The translations under genes and the position numbers were made by a program. DNA of 18,301 nt from the NCBI GenBank assembly GCA_964627125.1, contig CAZVJQ010000029.1, positions 1 to 18,301 on the forward strand, in the 5' to 3' direction. This DNA comes from Fastidiosipila sp964627125 (lineage in GTDB: Bacteria; Bacillota; Clostridia; Saccharofermentanales; Fastidiosipilaceae). Shown piece by piece: positions 8,225-15,122 of the stretch (positions are counted from its first letter, which is position 1; every line of letters begins with the position of its first letter). The notes beneath the pieces were generated by a model. It was not told the DNA's origin. It searched no databases and saw only the letters and a program-made list of their open reading frames with translations.

Positions 8225-8852
8225 ATGAGTGAAGAAATTAGAAATGAAAATAAGTTTTTTGCAATGGTAGATAGGACCAGATTTATCCAAAGATGGTCAT
8301 TGATGAGAAATACACATAGTGAAAATGTTGCTGAACATAGTTACCAGACTGCGATATTTGCGCATGCTCTAGCCATTATAAGGAAAGAGCGCTTCCCGGA
8401 AAAAACTCAAGTGAATGCGAACCTCCTTGCTGTGAAAGCTCTATTCCATGACTCATCTGAAGTTATTACAGGAGACCTACCAACTCCTGTTAAATACCAC
8501 GATGTNNNNNNNNNNNNNNNNNNNNNNNNNNNNNNNNNNNNNNNNNNNNNNNNNNNNNNNNNNNNNNNNNNNNNNNNNNNNNNNNNNNNNNNNNNNNNNN
8601 NNNNNATATGTTAATGCCAAGATACTTAAGGCAGCAGATAAGTTGTCAGCATATGTTAAATGCATAAGTGAAGTTAGCCAAGGTAATAGAGAGTTTAATG
8701 AAGCTAAAGAATCTACTGAGAAGAAATTATTAGAATATTCTGAAGATATGGAAGAATTGAAGATTTTCTTAGACGATTTCATTCCTGCATTTGAACTATC
8801 TTTAGACCAATTAAAATCTAAAGAATTATCTAGCTTCAACGAGGGAGCCTAG
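8225..8852 (+). CDS. yfbR: YfbR-like 5'-deoxynucleotidase (HD domain), interrupted by assembly gap
   Basis: YfbR-type enzymes are cytosolic metal-dependent phosphatases that dephosphorylate deoxynucleoside monophosphates. The first part reads DRTRFIQRWSLMRNTHSENVAEHS. His38 and the His75-Asp76 pair (FHDSSEVITGDLPTPVKY) match the metal ligands of the family. The downstream part resumes with LKAADKLSAYVKC, whose Asp (codon 8637-8639) is the last metal ligand, and ends with DFIPAFELSLDQL, also like E. coli YfbR. The two parts lie in different frames across 100 N, which I read as a gap of wrong nominal length, not a frameshift. By comparison with E. coli about 40 residues are missing. The ATG follows GAGG (8215-8218) and is 15 bp after pcrA. 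Confidence 0.85.
8506..8605. other. Assembly gap: 100 N inside the yfbR-like gene
   Basis: Exactly 100 N is the conventional placeholder for a scaffold gap of unknown size. To rejoin the gene in frame, the missing stretch must be a multiple of three. Family length suggests roughly 120 bases. Confidence 0.95.
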
Positions 8853-8859
8853 AACGTAA

Positions 8860-10326
8860 GTGTTAGCGTGGATTAAGGAAAACTATGGAAGTATAATTTT
8901 GAGCTTAGTTCTATTAAGCTTAATTATCTTCGGTTTTCTTAAATACCTAGAAGCTAATGAAGATAAGTATGTTTTAACTACATCACCATTTAATTTAAGA
9001 CAAGAGGCAAATACTGCATCTGAACCATTAGGTGAGACTGTTGTTAATCAGATTTATAAGATTAATAGAAGAGTTCAAGGTGAAGCGACTGTTTATGGTT
9101 ATCACTGGTATGAGATTGAAGATAGTTCTGGAAATAATGCCTTTTTAGTAGCGAGTAACTCAGAGCAATTCCTACTGAATGATGAAGAATATGCTAAATA
9201 CTTAGCTATGGATTTGGAAATTATTCCATACACTAATCTAGATGATTTTCAAAATACTCTTGATCAATTTCCTGAGTCTTACCATAAAAGTTTAATTCTC
9301 TTGCACTTAATTCATCCAGATTGGGAGTTTGAAGCTCTCTACCATGAGGATAGTTGGGATGAGACATTAGCTGCTCAATTAGAGCCTGAGTATAGAAATT
9401 TAGTTCAGTATCAGGCAGGGCATGAATATCTAGAACAGTTCGCTTGGATGGTTAAAAATAACACTCCATATGATGGTAGTGATTGGCTACCTGCGAATGA
9501 AGAGGCAGTAGCATATTATCTTGACCCTAGAAACTTCCTTGATGCATCTAGTATTTTTCAATTCTTAAATTTAGAATATTTTGGTGATAAATCTTCAGAA
9601 GGTGTGGAGTCTATTTTTGCAGATAATGAGTCTATGCTTGAGTTTGCAGATATAGTGCATGCAGCAGCTCTAGAATTTGATTATCTGCCTGAGGCACTAG
9701 CTGCTAGAGTTAGACAAGAAGCAAGTTCAGATGGAGACATTTCTTTACTTGCTCAAGGATTGATAGAGCCTGATAATCCACCTATAATTTCTGACAGTCC
9801 AAGTCCTGGATTTTTAAGCATAGATGAGCAAATCGAGCAGTTAGAGATCTTAGAAACTACTGGTGATTTGTCAGAGGAGCAAGAAGAAGCACTCACTAGC
9901 TTAAGAGAAGGCGAAATAGTCTATCCAGAACCGGATGAGAAATACTTTAATTTCTTAAATATTGGTGCAAATCCCAATCAGGAAATAGTTTCTGGTACAC
10001 TAGTTAATGGTGCCAAGTTTGCTAGGGGCGACAGTGAAGATGATAGAGAACTATTACTCCCTTGGACGAGCCCTGAGCTTGCTATTAGGGGTGGAGCCAA
10101 GTTTTTAGCGGATGAGTATCTTGGCTTTGGCCAAAGTACAATGTACTTGCAAAAGTTTGATTTAATTAGTGGAAATTACAATCATCAATATATGCAAAAT
10201 GTTATGGCTGCATATTCTGAGAGCTTGTATCTTTCCCGTATTTTTAGAGAAAGTGGTAGTGAGTGGGAAGATTTAACTTTCATTATTCCAGTATTTGAGA
10301 ATATGCCTGAGAGTAGCTCACCTTAG
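8860..10326 (+). CDS. Membrane-anchored endo-beta-N-acetylglucosaminidase-like cell-wall hydrolase with SH3-like domain
   Basis: Probably a peptidoglycan glucosaminidase (GH73/LytG-type) acting outside the membrane during wall growth or turnover. Residues 9-26 form one membrane anchor with no signal cleavage motif. Residues about 38-98 look like a bacterial SH3 domain (TSPFNLRQEANTASEPLG, then HWYEIEDSSG). A family segment follows: FPESYHKSLILLHLIHPDWEF, then AVAYYLDPRNFLD and SIFQFLNLEYF. The likely catalytic Glu287 lies in LAARVRQEAS. The domain resumes at FNFLNIGA, PWTSPELAIRGGAKFLADEY and STMYLQKFD. Between these halves, residues about 300-358 are a Pro/Glu-rich insertion longer than I recall for relatives. 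The in-frame TAA just before GTG 8860 excludes an earlier start; the nearest ribosome site, GAGGGA at 8841, is 13 bases away, so translation may be coupled to yfbR. Confidence 0.78.
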   Translation: MLAWIKENYGSIILSLVLLSLIIFGFLKYLEANEDKYVLTTSPFNLRQEANTASEPLGETVVNQIYKINRRVQGEATVYGYHWYEIEDSSGNNAFLVASNSEQFLLNDEEYAKYLAMDLEIIPYTNLDDFQNTLDQFPESYHKSLILLHLIHPDWEFEALYHEDSWDETLAAQLEPEYRNLVQYQAGHEYLEQFAWMVKNNTPYDGSDWLPANEEAVAYYLDPRNFLDASSIFQFLNLEYFGDKSSEGVESIFADNESMLEFADIVHAAALEFDYLPEALAARVRQEASSDGDISLLAQGLIEPDNPPIISDSPSPGFLSIDEQIEQLEILETTGDLSEEQEEALTSLREGEIVYPEPDEKYFNFLNIGANPNQEIVSGTLVNGAKFARGDSEDDRELLLPWTSPELAIRGGAKFLADEYLGFGQSTMYLQKFDLISGNYNHQYMQNVMAAYSESLYLSRIFRESGSEWEDLTFIIPVFENMPESSSP

Positions 10327-10336
10327 ATTTTTAATT

Positions 10337-11185
10337 ATGGAAGTAAGAGAATTACATGATGTAAAAAGAGATAGTACAGGGATGTACCCTTTACTTGATA
10401 AGATCAATGTTCCTGCAGTTTTGCTGAGAAGTATTTTGCCTAGCATTGCGATATATTTAATATCATTCTTTATGTCTTATATCTTGATAGGCTCATTAGA
10501 TTTTCCACAAGAATTTCTAGCTATATTTACAACTATATTTTCCTTATTGGCAGTAATTGTCTATATATTACTACTAGAGCGAGAGACGCTTAAAGAGTTG
10601 AAGAGAGCTTACTTGACTCAATATGAGTCTGGAAGACGCCTTATGATTGCTATTGGAGTTAGTGTTATTGCAGCAGTCATGTTTGTATATTATGTGCATA
10701 TTTCTTGGGAAATATTAAACTTAGTTTTTACGCAAATTGTGCTAGCTTTTGCATTAATATTTGGTAATATTGTATTGCTAATATTGACATACGAATTGGC
10801 TAGTTACATCTTCTTTGGACTATTAACTTTCCTAGTAAATATGTTCACTTTTTCATTAGTAAATGCATTTGTTGAATTAAGCTTCCTTGCTGAATTTGAG
10901 TGGTCCTGGTTGCTCACACAAACTATCAGTTTTATAGTCGCTTTATTGTTTGCTTTTTATACAAATCGACAGTATGTTTTTCTTGAGAAAAGTGATAGTA
11001 TTTGGAAGGATTTATGGAACTTTACTTCCGGAAGAATCTTGTCCACTTTAGTAATTGAAAACGGCGCAATATTCATTCTTTATAATCTAATGTCATTGGA
11101 TTTAGAGTTTGCAAAATTCGTGGGTGCAATTTTAGTGACAATAGCAAATTATTTTATATCAAAATTATTTGTGTTCAAAAAATAA
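10337..11185 (+). CDS. GtrA-like multi-pass membrane protein with extra N-terminal helices
   Basis: The last 120 residues or so carry the GtrA-family pattern: SFIVALLFAFYTNRQYVF, then KDLWNFTSGRILSTLVIE, and finally KFVGAILVTIANYFISK with the end LFVFKK. GtrA proteins are small four-helix membrane proteins linked to flipping or transfer of lipid-linked sugars for wall or lipopolysaccharide decoration. Most are 120-150 residues; this one has about 282, with three or four additional hydrophobic helices in front. Its substrate cannot be read from the sequence. The frame is open from an ATG at 10295 inside the previous gene, but the first 14 residues encoded there are most simply the shadow of that gene, so I place the start at ATG 10337, 10 bp after its stop. 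Neither start has a clear Shine-Dalgarno. Lying next to a wall hydrolase suggests an envelope role. Confidence 0.7.
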   Translation: MEVRELHDVKRDSTGMYPLLDKINVPAVLLRSILPSIAIYLISFFMSYILIGSLDFPQEFLAIFTTIFSLLAVIVYILLLERETLKELKRAYLTQYESGRRLMIAIGVSVIAAVMFVYYVHISWEILNLVFTQIVLAFALIFGNIVLLILTYELASYIFFGLLTFLVNMFTFSLVNAFVELSFLAEFEWSWLLTQTISFIVALLFAFYTNRQYVFLEKSDSIWKDLWNFTSGRILSTLVIENGAIFILYNLMSLDLEFAKFVGAILVTIANYFISKLFVFKK

Positions 11186-11211
11186 CAAAATAAATTTTTT
11201 AGGGAGAAACT

Positions 11212-12627
11212 ATGGACTTCAATGAGGCATGGTCTTATTTAAGTGGTGAAGGTAGACCTCAAGGGGGAAGATTGGGCTTAGAGGGCCTACAGTTTGTTTT
11301 GGATAGATTAGGAAATCCAGAAAAAACTGCGAAAATGATGCATATCGCAGGAACCAATGGTAAAGGTTCTACCGCCGCTTACAGTGCATATATATTAGCT
11401 AGTGCAGGATATAGAGTTGGACAGTACTCATCCCCTGCAGTTTACAGATTTGGTGAGAGAATGAGAATTCTAGATGGCCGCAGCTCAACAGAGTGGAAGA
11501 CAGACCCTAGCCACGGTGAAATTCCTGAGTATCAAATTGCCAAACAATTAACTAAAATTCGCGACGTTTTAGACAGTATGAATTTATCAGATGAAAATTA
11601 TCCACGTTACTATGAAATTATTACCTTAATGGCATTCATGTATTTTGCAGATATGGATTGTGATTATTGGGTTGTTGAAACTGGTTTAGGTGGACGCTTG
11701 GATGCTACTAATGTTATCCCAGCTCCAGAAGTAGCAGTAATCACAGCAATTGGTATAGACCACATCGCTGAACTTGGTGATTCATTTACAGGTATTGCTA
11801 CAGAGAAGGCAGGTATTTTAAAGGAAGGTACTAAGAGCTTAATTCTCTACGATCAACATGCCGCTATTGTAAATCCAGATGATGCAGATGACGTAAGAGA
11901 AGTATTTATTAATAGAGCTCAAGAGTTGAACATTAATCTTCATGAGATGAAAAAATCTGATGTTGAAGTTTTAGACCGCAACTTAAATGGTCAAACATTT
12001 AAACTTATTGATTTAACTGAAGAGATGCATACATGCTTATTACCTGACTATGAACCTTTAAATGCTTCTTTATCGATCAAAGCAGTCTCCGCACTTGTCC
12101 CAGAATTACCTATTGATGCTATCTTACAAGGTGTTGAGCTTTGCTATTGGCCAGCAAGAATTGAGAAGATATCTGATAAACCAGTTATCTTAATCGATGG
12201 TGCACATAATGCTCAAGGTGCAAGAGCGCTTAGATCAAGCTTGGATCTGCTTTTCCCAGAAGAAACTAATGAAATATTGGTAGTTGCTTCAATGAGAGAT
12301 AAGGATCAAGTAGCCATGTTTGAAGAGATTTTAAAAACTCATAGAGTTAAGCATATTATTTTCACAAGTGTAGATGATAATGAGCGTGCGCTTGATGTTG
12401 AGGAACTTGAGGATAGAGTTTTACCAGTAATTGATGAGCTTTTAGATGAAGAAAATAGACCTATGGTTTATAATGTTGAGCATATTGAGGATGCAGCAAC
12501 ACTATCATTAGATTTACAATCTAGAACAGAGAACTCAATTATTGTTGAATTGGGTAGTTTCTATATTGCTAATAATTTTAAAGTAGCTATTGAGCAACAA
12601 TTGCATCCAGTAAAAGTAAGAGTATAG
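11212..12627 (+). CDS. folC: Bifunctional folylpolyglutamate synthase / dihydrofolate synthase
   Basis: FolC is the cytosolic Mur-ligase-type enzyme that joins glutamate to dihydropteroate and extends folate polyglutamate tails using ATP. The P-loop is GTNGKGST (residues 47-54, within MMHIAGTNGKGSTAAY). SSPAVYRFGERMRI and ETGLGGRLDATN form the substrate and Mg2+ region. IGIDHIAELG and TEKAGILKEG are the omega-loop and the conserved lysine segment. LIDGAHNAQGARAL marks the C-terminal domain, followed by ASMRDKDQ. At 471 residues it is slightly long; a short insertion after RMRILDGRSS and a hydrophilic C-terminus explain this. AGGGAGA at 11201-11207 precedes the ATG at good spacing, 26 bp after the GtrA-like gene. 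No other folate gene is in the window. Whether both activities are present cannot be told from sequence alone. Confidence 0.93.
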   Translation: MDFNEAWSYLSGEGRPQGGRLGLEGLQFVLDRLGNPEKTAKMMHIAGTNGKGSTAAYSAYILASAGYRVGQYSSPAVYRFGERMRILDGRSSTEWKTDPSHGEIPEYQIAKQLTKIRDVLDSMNLSDENYPRYYEIITLMAFMYFADMDCDYWVVETGLGGRLDATNVIPAPEVAVITAIGIDHIAELGDSFTGIATEKAGILKEGTKSLILYDQHAAIVNPDDADDVREVFINRAQELNINLHEMKKSDVEVLDRNLNGQTFKLIDLTEEMHTCLLPDYEPLNASLSIKAVSALVPELPIDAILQGVELCYWPARIEKISDKPVILIDGAHNAQGARALRSSLDLLFPEETNEILVVASMRDKDQVAMFEEILKTHRVKHIIFTSVDDNERALDVEELEDRVLPVIDELLDEENRPMVYNVEHIEDAATLSLDLQSRTENSIIVELGSFYIANNFKVAIEQQLHPVKVRV

Positions 12628-12630
12628 AGT

Positions 12631-12660
12631 GTTGGAACTAGCGTGATGGCTAGTTCTAGC
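12631..12660 (+). promoter_or_regulatory. 12-bp hairpin between folC and the threonine-synthase-like gene
   Basis: Bases 12631-12642 pair with 12649-12660 around the loop GTGATG. The inner eight pairs (GAACTAGC with GCTAGTTC) are perfect, and the outer four include two G-T pairs. No T-run follows, so it is not a standard terminator. It ends 10 bases before the AGGAGG of the next gene and may control processing, mRNA stability or initiation. Confidence 0.65.
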
Positions 12661-12681
12661 TCAAATACACAGGAGGAATTT

Positions 12682-14439
12682 TTGCGTTACATTAGTACAA
12701 GAAATAAGAATCAATTCTATTCAGATTCAACAGCGATTTTAAATAACTTTGCAGATGATGGAGGTATGTTTGTACCTGAAGAGTTTCCAAGGATTAGTGA
12801 AAATGAGTGGATGAGTTTAGCAAGATTGCCATTTAATCAATTTGCTAGTAAAATTTTGCAAAAGTTCTTAGCCAATTTACCTGCTCAGAAGTTGGATGCT
12901 GCTACTAATCAGGCTTATGCTTCTAGTTCTTATAAAGAATTTGCACCTGAATTAGTTAAATTAAATGAATATTCAGAATTTCCATATAGCCTAGAGTTAT
13001 GGCATGGGAATGGAGGATCCTACCTTGATTTCATTGCAAGATTGGTCCCAGAATTATACAAATTAACCCATGATAGAAGTGCAGATAGAGTTGGCAAGAA
13101 ACTATTTTTAGTTTTACCGAGTTTAGCTGAGACTGCCTATTCATGGGTTCATGCTTTTGATGATTTGCAAATTGATTCTATTGTTTTTGCTGCAGCTTCT
13201 ACTAATAGAGCAAGTAGTAATAGAAAAAATGCTAAATCAAATAGAGCTAGACGTGGCAGAAAGAGTAAAAGAGATAGCAGAAATAAGACTAATACGATTA
13301 GTCTAGAAAATTATTCTAAAGCTGATTTATCTGGCTCAGTTGCTGTTAATTCTACTTTATCTGATCTACAAAGTAGTTTATTAGATAGCTTAAATGATGA
13401 AGAATTTATTGAAAAATTAGAGTCAGAAAACATTGTTTTACAAGTTGTAACTGACTATAGTTGGGCAATTATTCTTTGCCAAATTATCTACTTCGCAAGA
13501 CTATATGCTCTAACTATATTGGATGAAGATTTTGATACTAAAGATTTAGTTGATGTTGTCATCCCAAGTGCTAATTTAAGTAATGTTCTTGCTTGCTTAT
13601 ACACTAAGGCAAGTGGAACTAATTTCAATAAAATAATCCTTTCTTCCAATAAGAATCACTTGTGGACTGACTTTGTCAGAAATGGAATCTTTAATGCCAG
13701 ACGTAGAGTTTATCAAACAAACAGCCCTGGATTGGATCTGGCAGGAAGTGAGAACTTACAAAGATTACTCTTCGAATTTGCGGAAAGAGATTCTGAGAAA
13801 GTGAATGCCTGGATGGATGCACTCGAATCTGCATCTAAATTTAGTATAGATAAGAGAACCTTAGGCAATATGCAAATATTACTATCTGCAGGTTTTGCCG
13901 ATGATGCAAATACAAGACAAGAAATTATCAATGTATATACAGAGTTTGACCATGTTGTTGATCCTCACACTGCTGTTGGACATGCTGTTAAATCTAGAAT
14001 AGATAAAAATCTTAAAGATGAAGATAGAAGGAAGACTGTCTATGCTTCACTTTATAGCCCATACCTATTCCCAAATACTGTAGCGGATGCTCTTATTAAT
14101 GATGCTTATAAGTACAAAACTATAGACGAATTGAGATTAGCTATATTCAAAGAATCTGATTTAGATATTCCAATAAGATTTACACTAGCTAATGCATATA
14201 AAGATTTATATTTGGCTGAAGAAGCTCTTAATAATGAATCTAGATTTTATGGTGAAGAAGTAGAGAAGGTTGAGGAAGTAGATGAGGAACTTGCGAAGAA
14301 GACTCTTGAGAATGCTAAAGTTAACTTAGATCAAGTACTCGCAGATTTTGAATTGCTAGATGAAACTAATACAATAGATAAGAAAGAACTTGCTGAATAT
14401 ATATTATATAAATTAGAAATCAATAATGAAAAAGAATAA
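12682..14439 (+). CDS. Degenerate threonine-synthase-like protein (probable pseudoenzyme), TTG start
   Basis: The protein follows threonine synthase (ThrC) from end to end: N-terminal MRYISTRN, then DDGGMFVPEEFP, LELWHG, TLSDLQSSLLDSLNDEEF, DYSWAIILCQIIYF, and VDPHTAVGHAV near the end. The PLP-binding residues are gone. The lysine of HGPTxAFKD is Leu115 (HGNGGSYLD). The SGDTG phosphate loop reads SLAET (147-151), GNFGD reads ANLSN (297-301), and the late Thr of the TAHPAKF segment is Leu (ASLYSPYLF). Catalysis as ThrC is therefore very unlikely. Residues 174-204 are a basic insertion (13 Lys/Arg of 31), and the C-terminus carries an acidic, helical extension. TTG 12682 is preferred: AGGAGG at 12671 is correctly spaced and the start fits ThrC. 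The GTG at 12643 would translate the hairpin. The frame is intact over 585 codons, so it is not a decaying pseudogene. The true function is unknown. Confidence 0.82.
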   Translation: MRYISTRNKNQFYSDSTAILNNFADDGGMFVPEEFPRISENEWMSLARLPFNQFASKILQKFLANLPAQKLDAATNQAYASSSYKEFAPELVKLNEYSEFPYSLELWHGNGGSYLDFIARLVPELYKLTHDRSADRVGKKLFLVLPSLAETAYSWVHAFDDLQIDSIVFAAASTNRASSNRKNAKSNRARRGRKSKRDSRNKTNTISLENYSKADLSGSVAVNSTLSDLQSSLLDSLNDEEFIEKLESENIVLQVVTDYSWAIILCQIIYFARLYALTILDEDFDTKDLVDVVIPSANLSNVLACLYTKASGTNFNKIILSSNKNHLWTDFVRNGIFNARRRVYQTNSPGLDLAGSENLQRLLFEFAERDSEKVNAWMDALESASKFSIDKRTLGNMQILLSAGFADDANTRQEIINVYTEFDHVVDPHTAVGHAVKSRIDKNLKDEDRRKTVYASLYSPYLFPNTVADALINDAYKYKTIDELRLAIFKESDLDIPIRFTLANAYKDLYLAEEALNNESRFYGEEVEKVEEVDEELAKKTLENAKVNLDQVLADFELLDETNTIDKKELAEYILYKLEINNEKE

Positions 14440-14920
14440 AAGAATTGAAACTTACAAGCGACATAAATCAAGCATTGGATACTTGGCAGCCAAGTATCCA
14501 GTAGTTTTAATGTATATTTTATCTACTGCTGTAATATTTATTCCATACATTGGGATATTTGCTTGGCTTGTCGCTTTCTTATTTTTCTTTCAGGAGAGAG
14601 ATTCCAAATTAATTAGAGTTCATTCTGCTCAAAATGGATTTGCTCTAATGGTTTACAGTGTTATAAATTTAATTTTAACTATTATTGGAAATGCTGTGAT
14701 GAATTCAGCTATTAATTCTAGAAATGATGCAGCAATTATTAATGCTGTTTCTGTGCAAGCTAATTTGAATACAGCAATTAGAGTATTGCAATTTGTATTT
14801 TTACTCATTAATGTAGTGATGATTATTCTTGCTTATAACTATAAATTCTTTAATTTCCCTGGGCTTGGAAAACTTGCTCATAGATTGCATGATAGGACTG
14901 ACGGCGGTCCAATAAAATAG
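14426..14920 (+). CDS. Small three-helix membrane protein, DUF4870/Tic20-like
   Basis: A 164-residue protein with a basic N-terminus and hydrophobic segments at about residues 26-55, 68-95 and 117-140. The loop ERDSKLIRVHSAQNGFALMVYSVINL, with a charged residue pair followed by HSAQN, resembles the FxxHxxQA pattern of DUF4870 proteins, whose function is unknown. The C-terminus (RLHDRTDGG) is hydrophilic and probably cytoplasmic. The ATG lies 14 bases inside the end of the threonine-synthase-like gene and has no strong ribosome site of its own, which points to translational coupling and joint expression with it. A tRNA starts 24 bp after the stop, without an intervening terminator. The family assignment rests on pattern only. 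Confidence 0.65.
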   Translation: MKKNKRIETYKRHKSSIGYLAAKYPVVLMYILSTAVIFIPYIGIFAWLVAFLFFFQERDSKLIRVHSAQNGFALMVYSVINLILTIIGNAVMNSAINSRNDAAIINAVSVQANLNTAIRVLQFVFLLINVVMIILAYNYKFFNFPGLGKLAHRLHDRTDGGPIK

Positions 14921-14944
14921 CCTAAGCACCCATAATAAATATCC

Positions 14945-15021
14945 GATTCCGTAGCTCAGCTGGATAGAGCGACACTCTCCTAAAGTGTAGGCCATGAGTT
15001 CGAACCTCATCGGGATCACCA
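14945..15021 (+). tRNA. tRNA-Arg, anticodon CCT
   Basis: A complete 77-nt cloverleaf. The acceptor arms are GATTCCG and CGGGATC with one G-T pair. The D stem is GCTC/GAGC, the anticodon stem ACACT/AGTGT, and the loop CTCCTAA places CCT at 14979-14981. The T arm is ATGAG-TTCGAAC-CTCAT. The discriminator base is A15018 and the CCA end is encoded (15019-15021). It reads AGG codons. No clear promoter lies in the 24 bp before it, so it may be processed from the upstream transcript. Confidence 0.96.
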
Positions 15022-15023
15022 TG

Positions 15024-15058
15024 AACCGTCTGGAACTAAACCAAGACGGTTTAATTTT
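15024..15058 (+). terminator. Terminator after tRNA-Arg
   Basis: AACCGTCT (15024-15031) pairs perfectly with AGACGGTT (15044-15051) around a 12-base loop, followed by TAATTTT. It starts three bases after the tRNA CCA end and probably ends the long cluster's transcript. Confidence 0.7.
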
Positions 15059-15071
15059 GCCCAAAATATAA

Positions 15072-15110
15072 CCTGTATAAGCAAATCCAGCTCATACAGG
15101 CAAAGTTTTT
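15072..15110. terminator. Probable bidirectional terminator between the convergent genes
   Basis: CCTGTAT (15072-15078) pairs with ATACAGG (15094-15100) around a 15-base loop. On the plus strand CAAAGTTTTT follows; on the minus strand TTATATTTT follows. It lies 22 bp past the stop of the minus-strand dehydrogenase and would end its transcript. Confidence 0.6.
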
Positions 15111-15122
15111 ATATTAAGATTT

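Noticed and set aside
8448..8852. Separate gene starting before the N run and ending at 8852
   Set aside because: Its codons before the gap are out of frame with the clear HD-domain protein. Only the part after the gap is real, as the C-terminus of the same yfbR-like gene.
10295..10336. Upstream start for the GtrA-like protein
   Set aside because: The extra 14 residues lie in another frame of the glucosaminidase gene and have no ribosome site or family match.
12628..12681. T-box or amino-acid riboswitch before the threonine-synthase-like gene
   Set aside because: The space is only 54 bp and holds a single hairpin with no T-box consensus or terminator/antiterminator pair.
14801..15064. Minus-strand open frame of 87 codons across the end of the DUF4870-like gene, the tRNA and its terminator
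   Set aside because: It runs antisense through a complete tRNA and a hairpin, has no ribosome site, and its protein resembles nothing.
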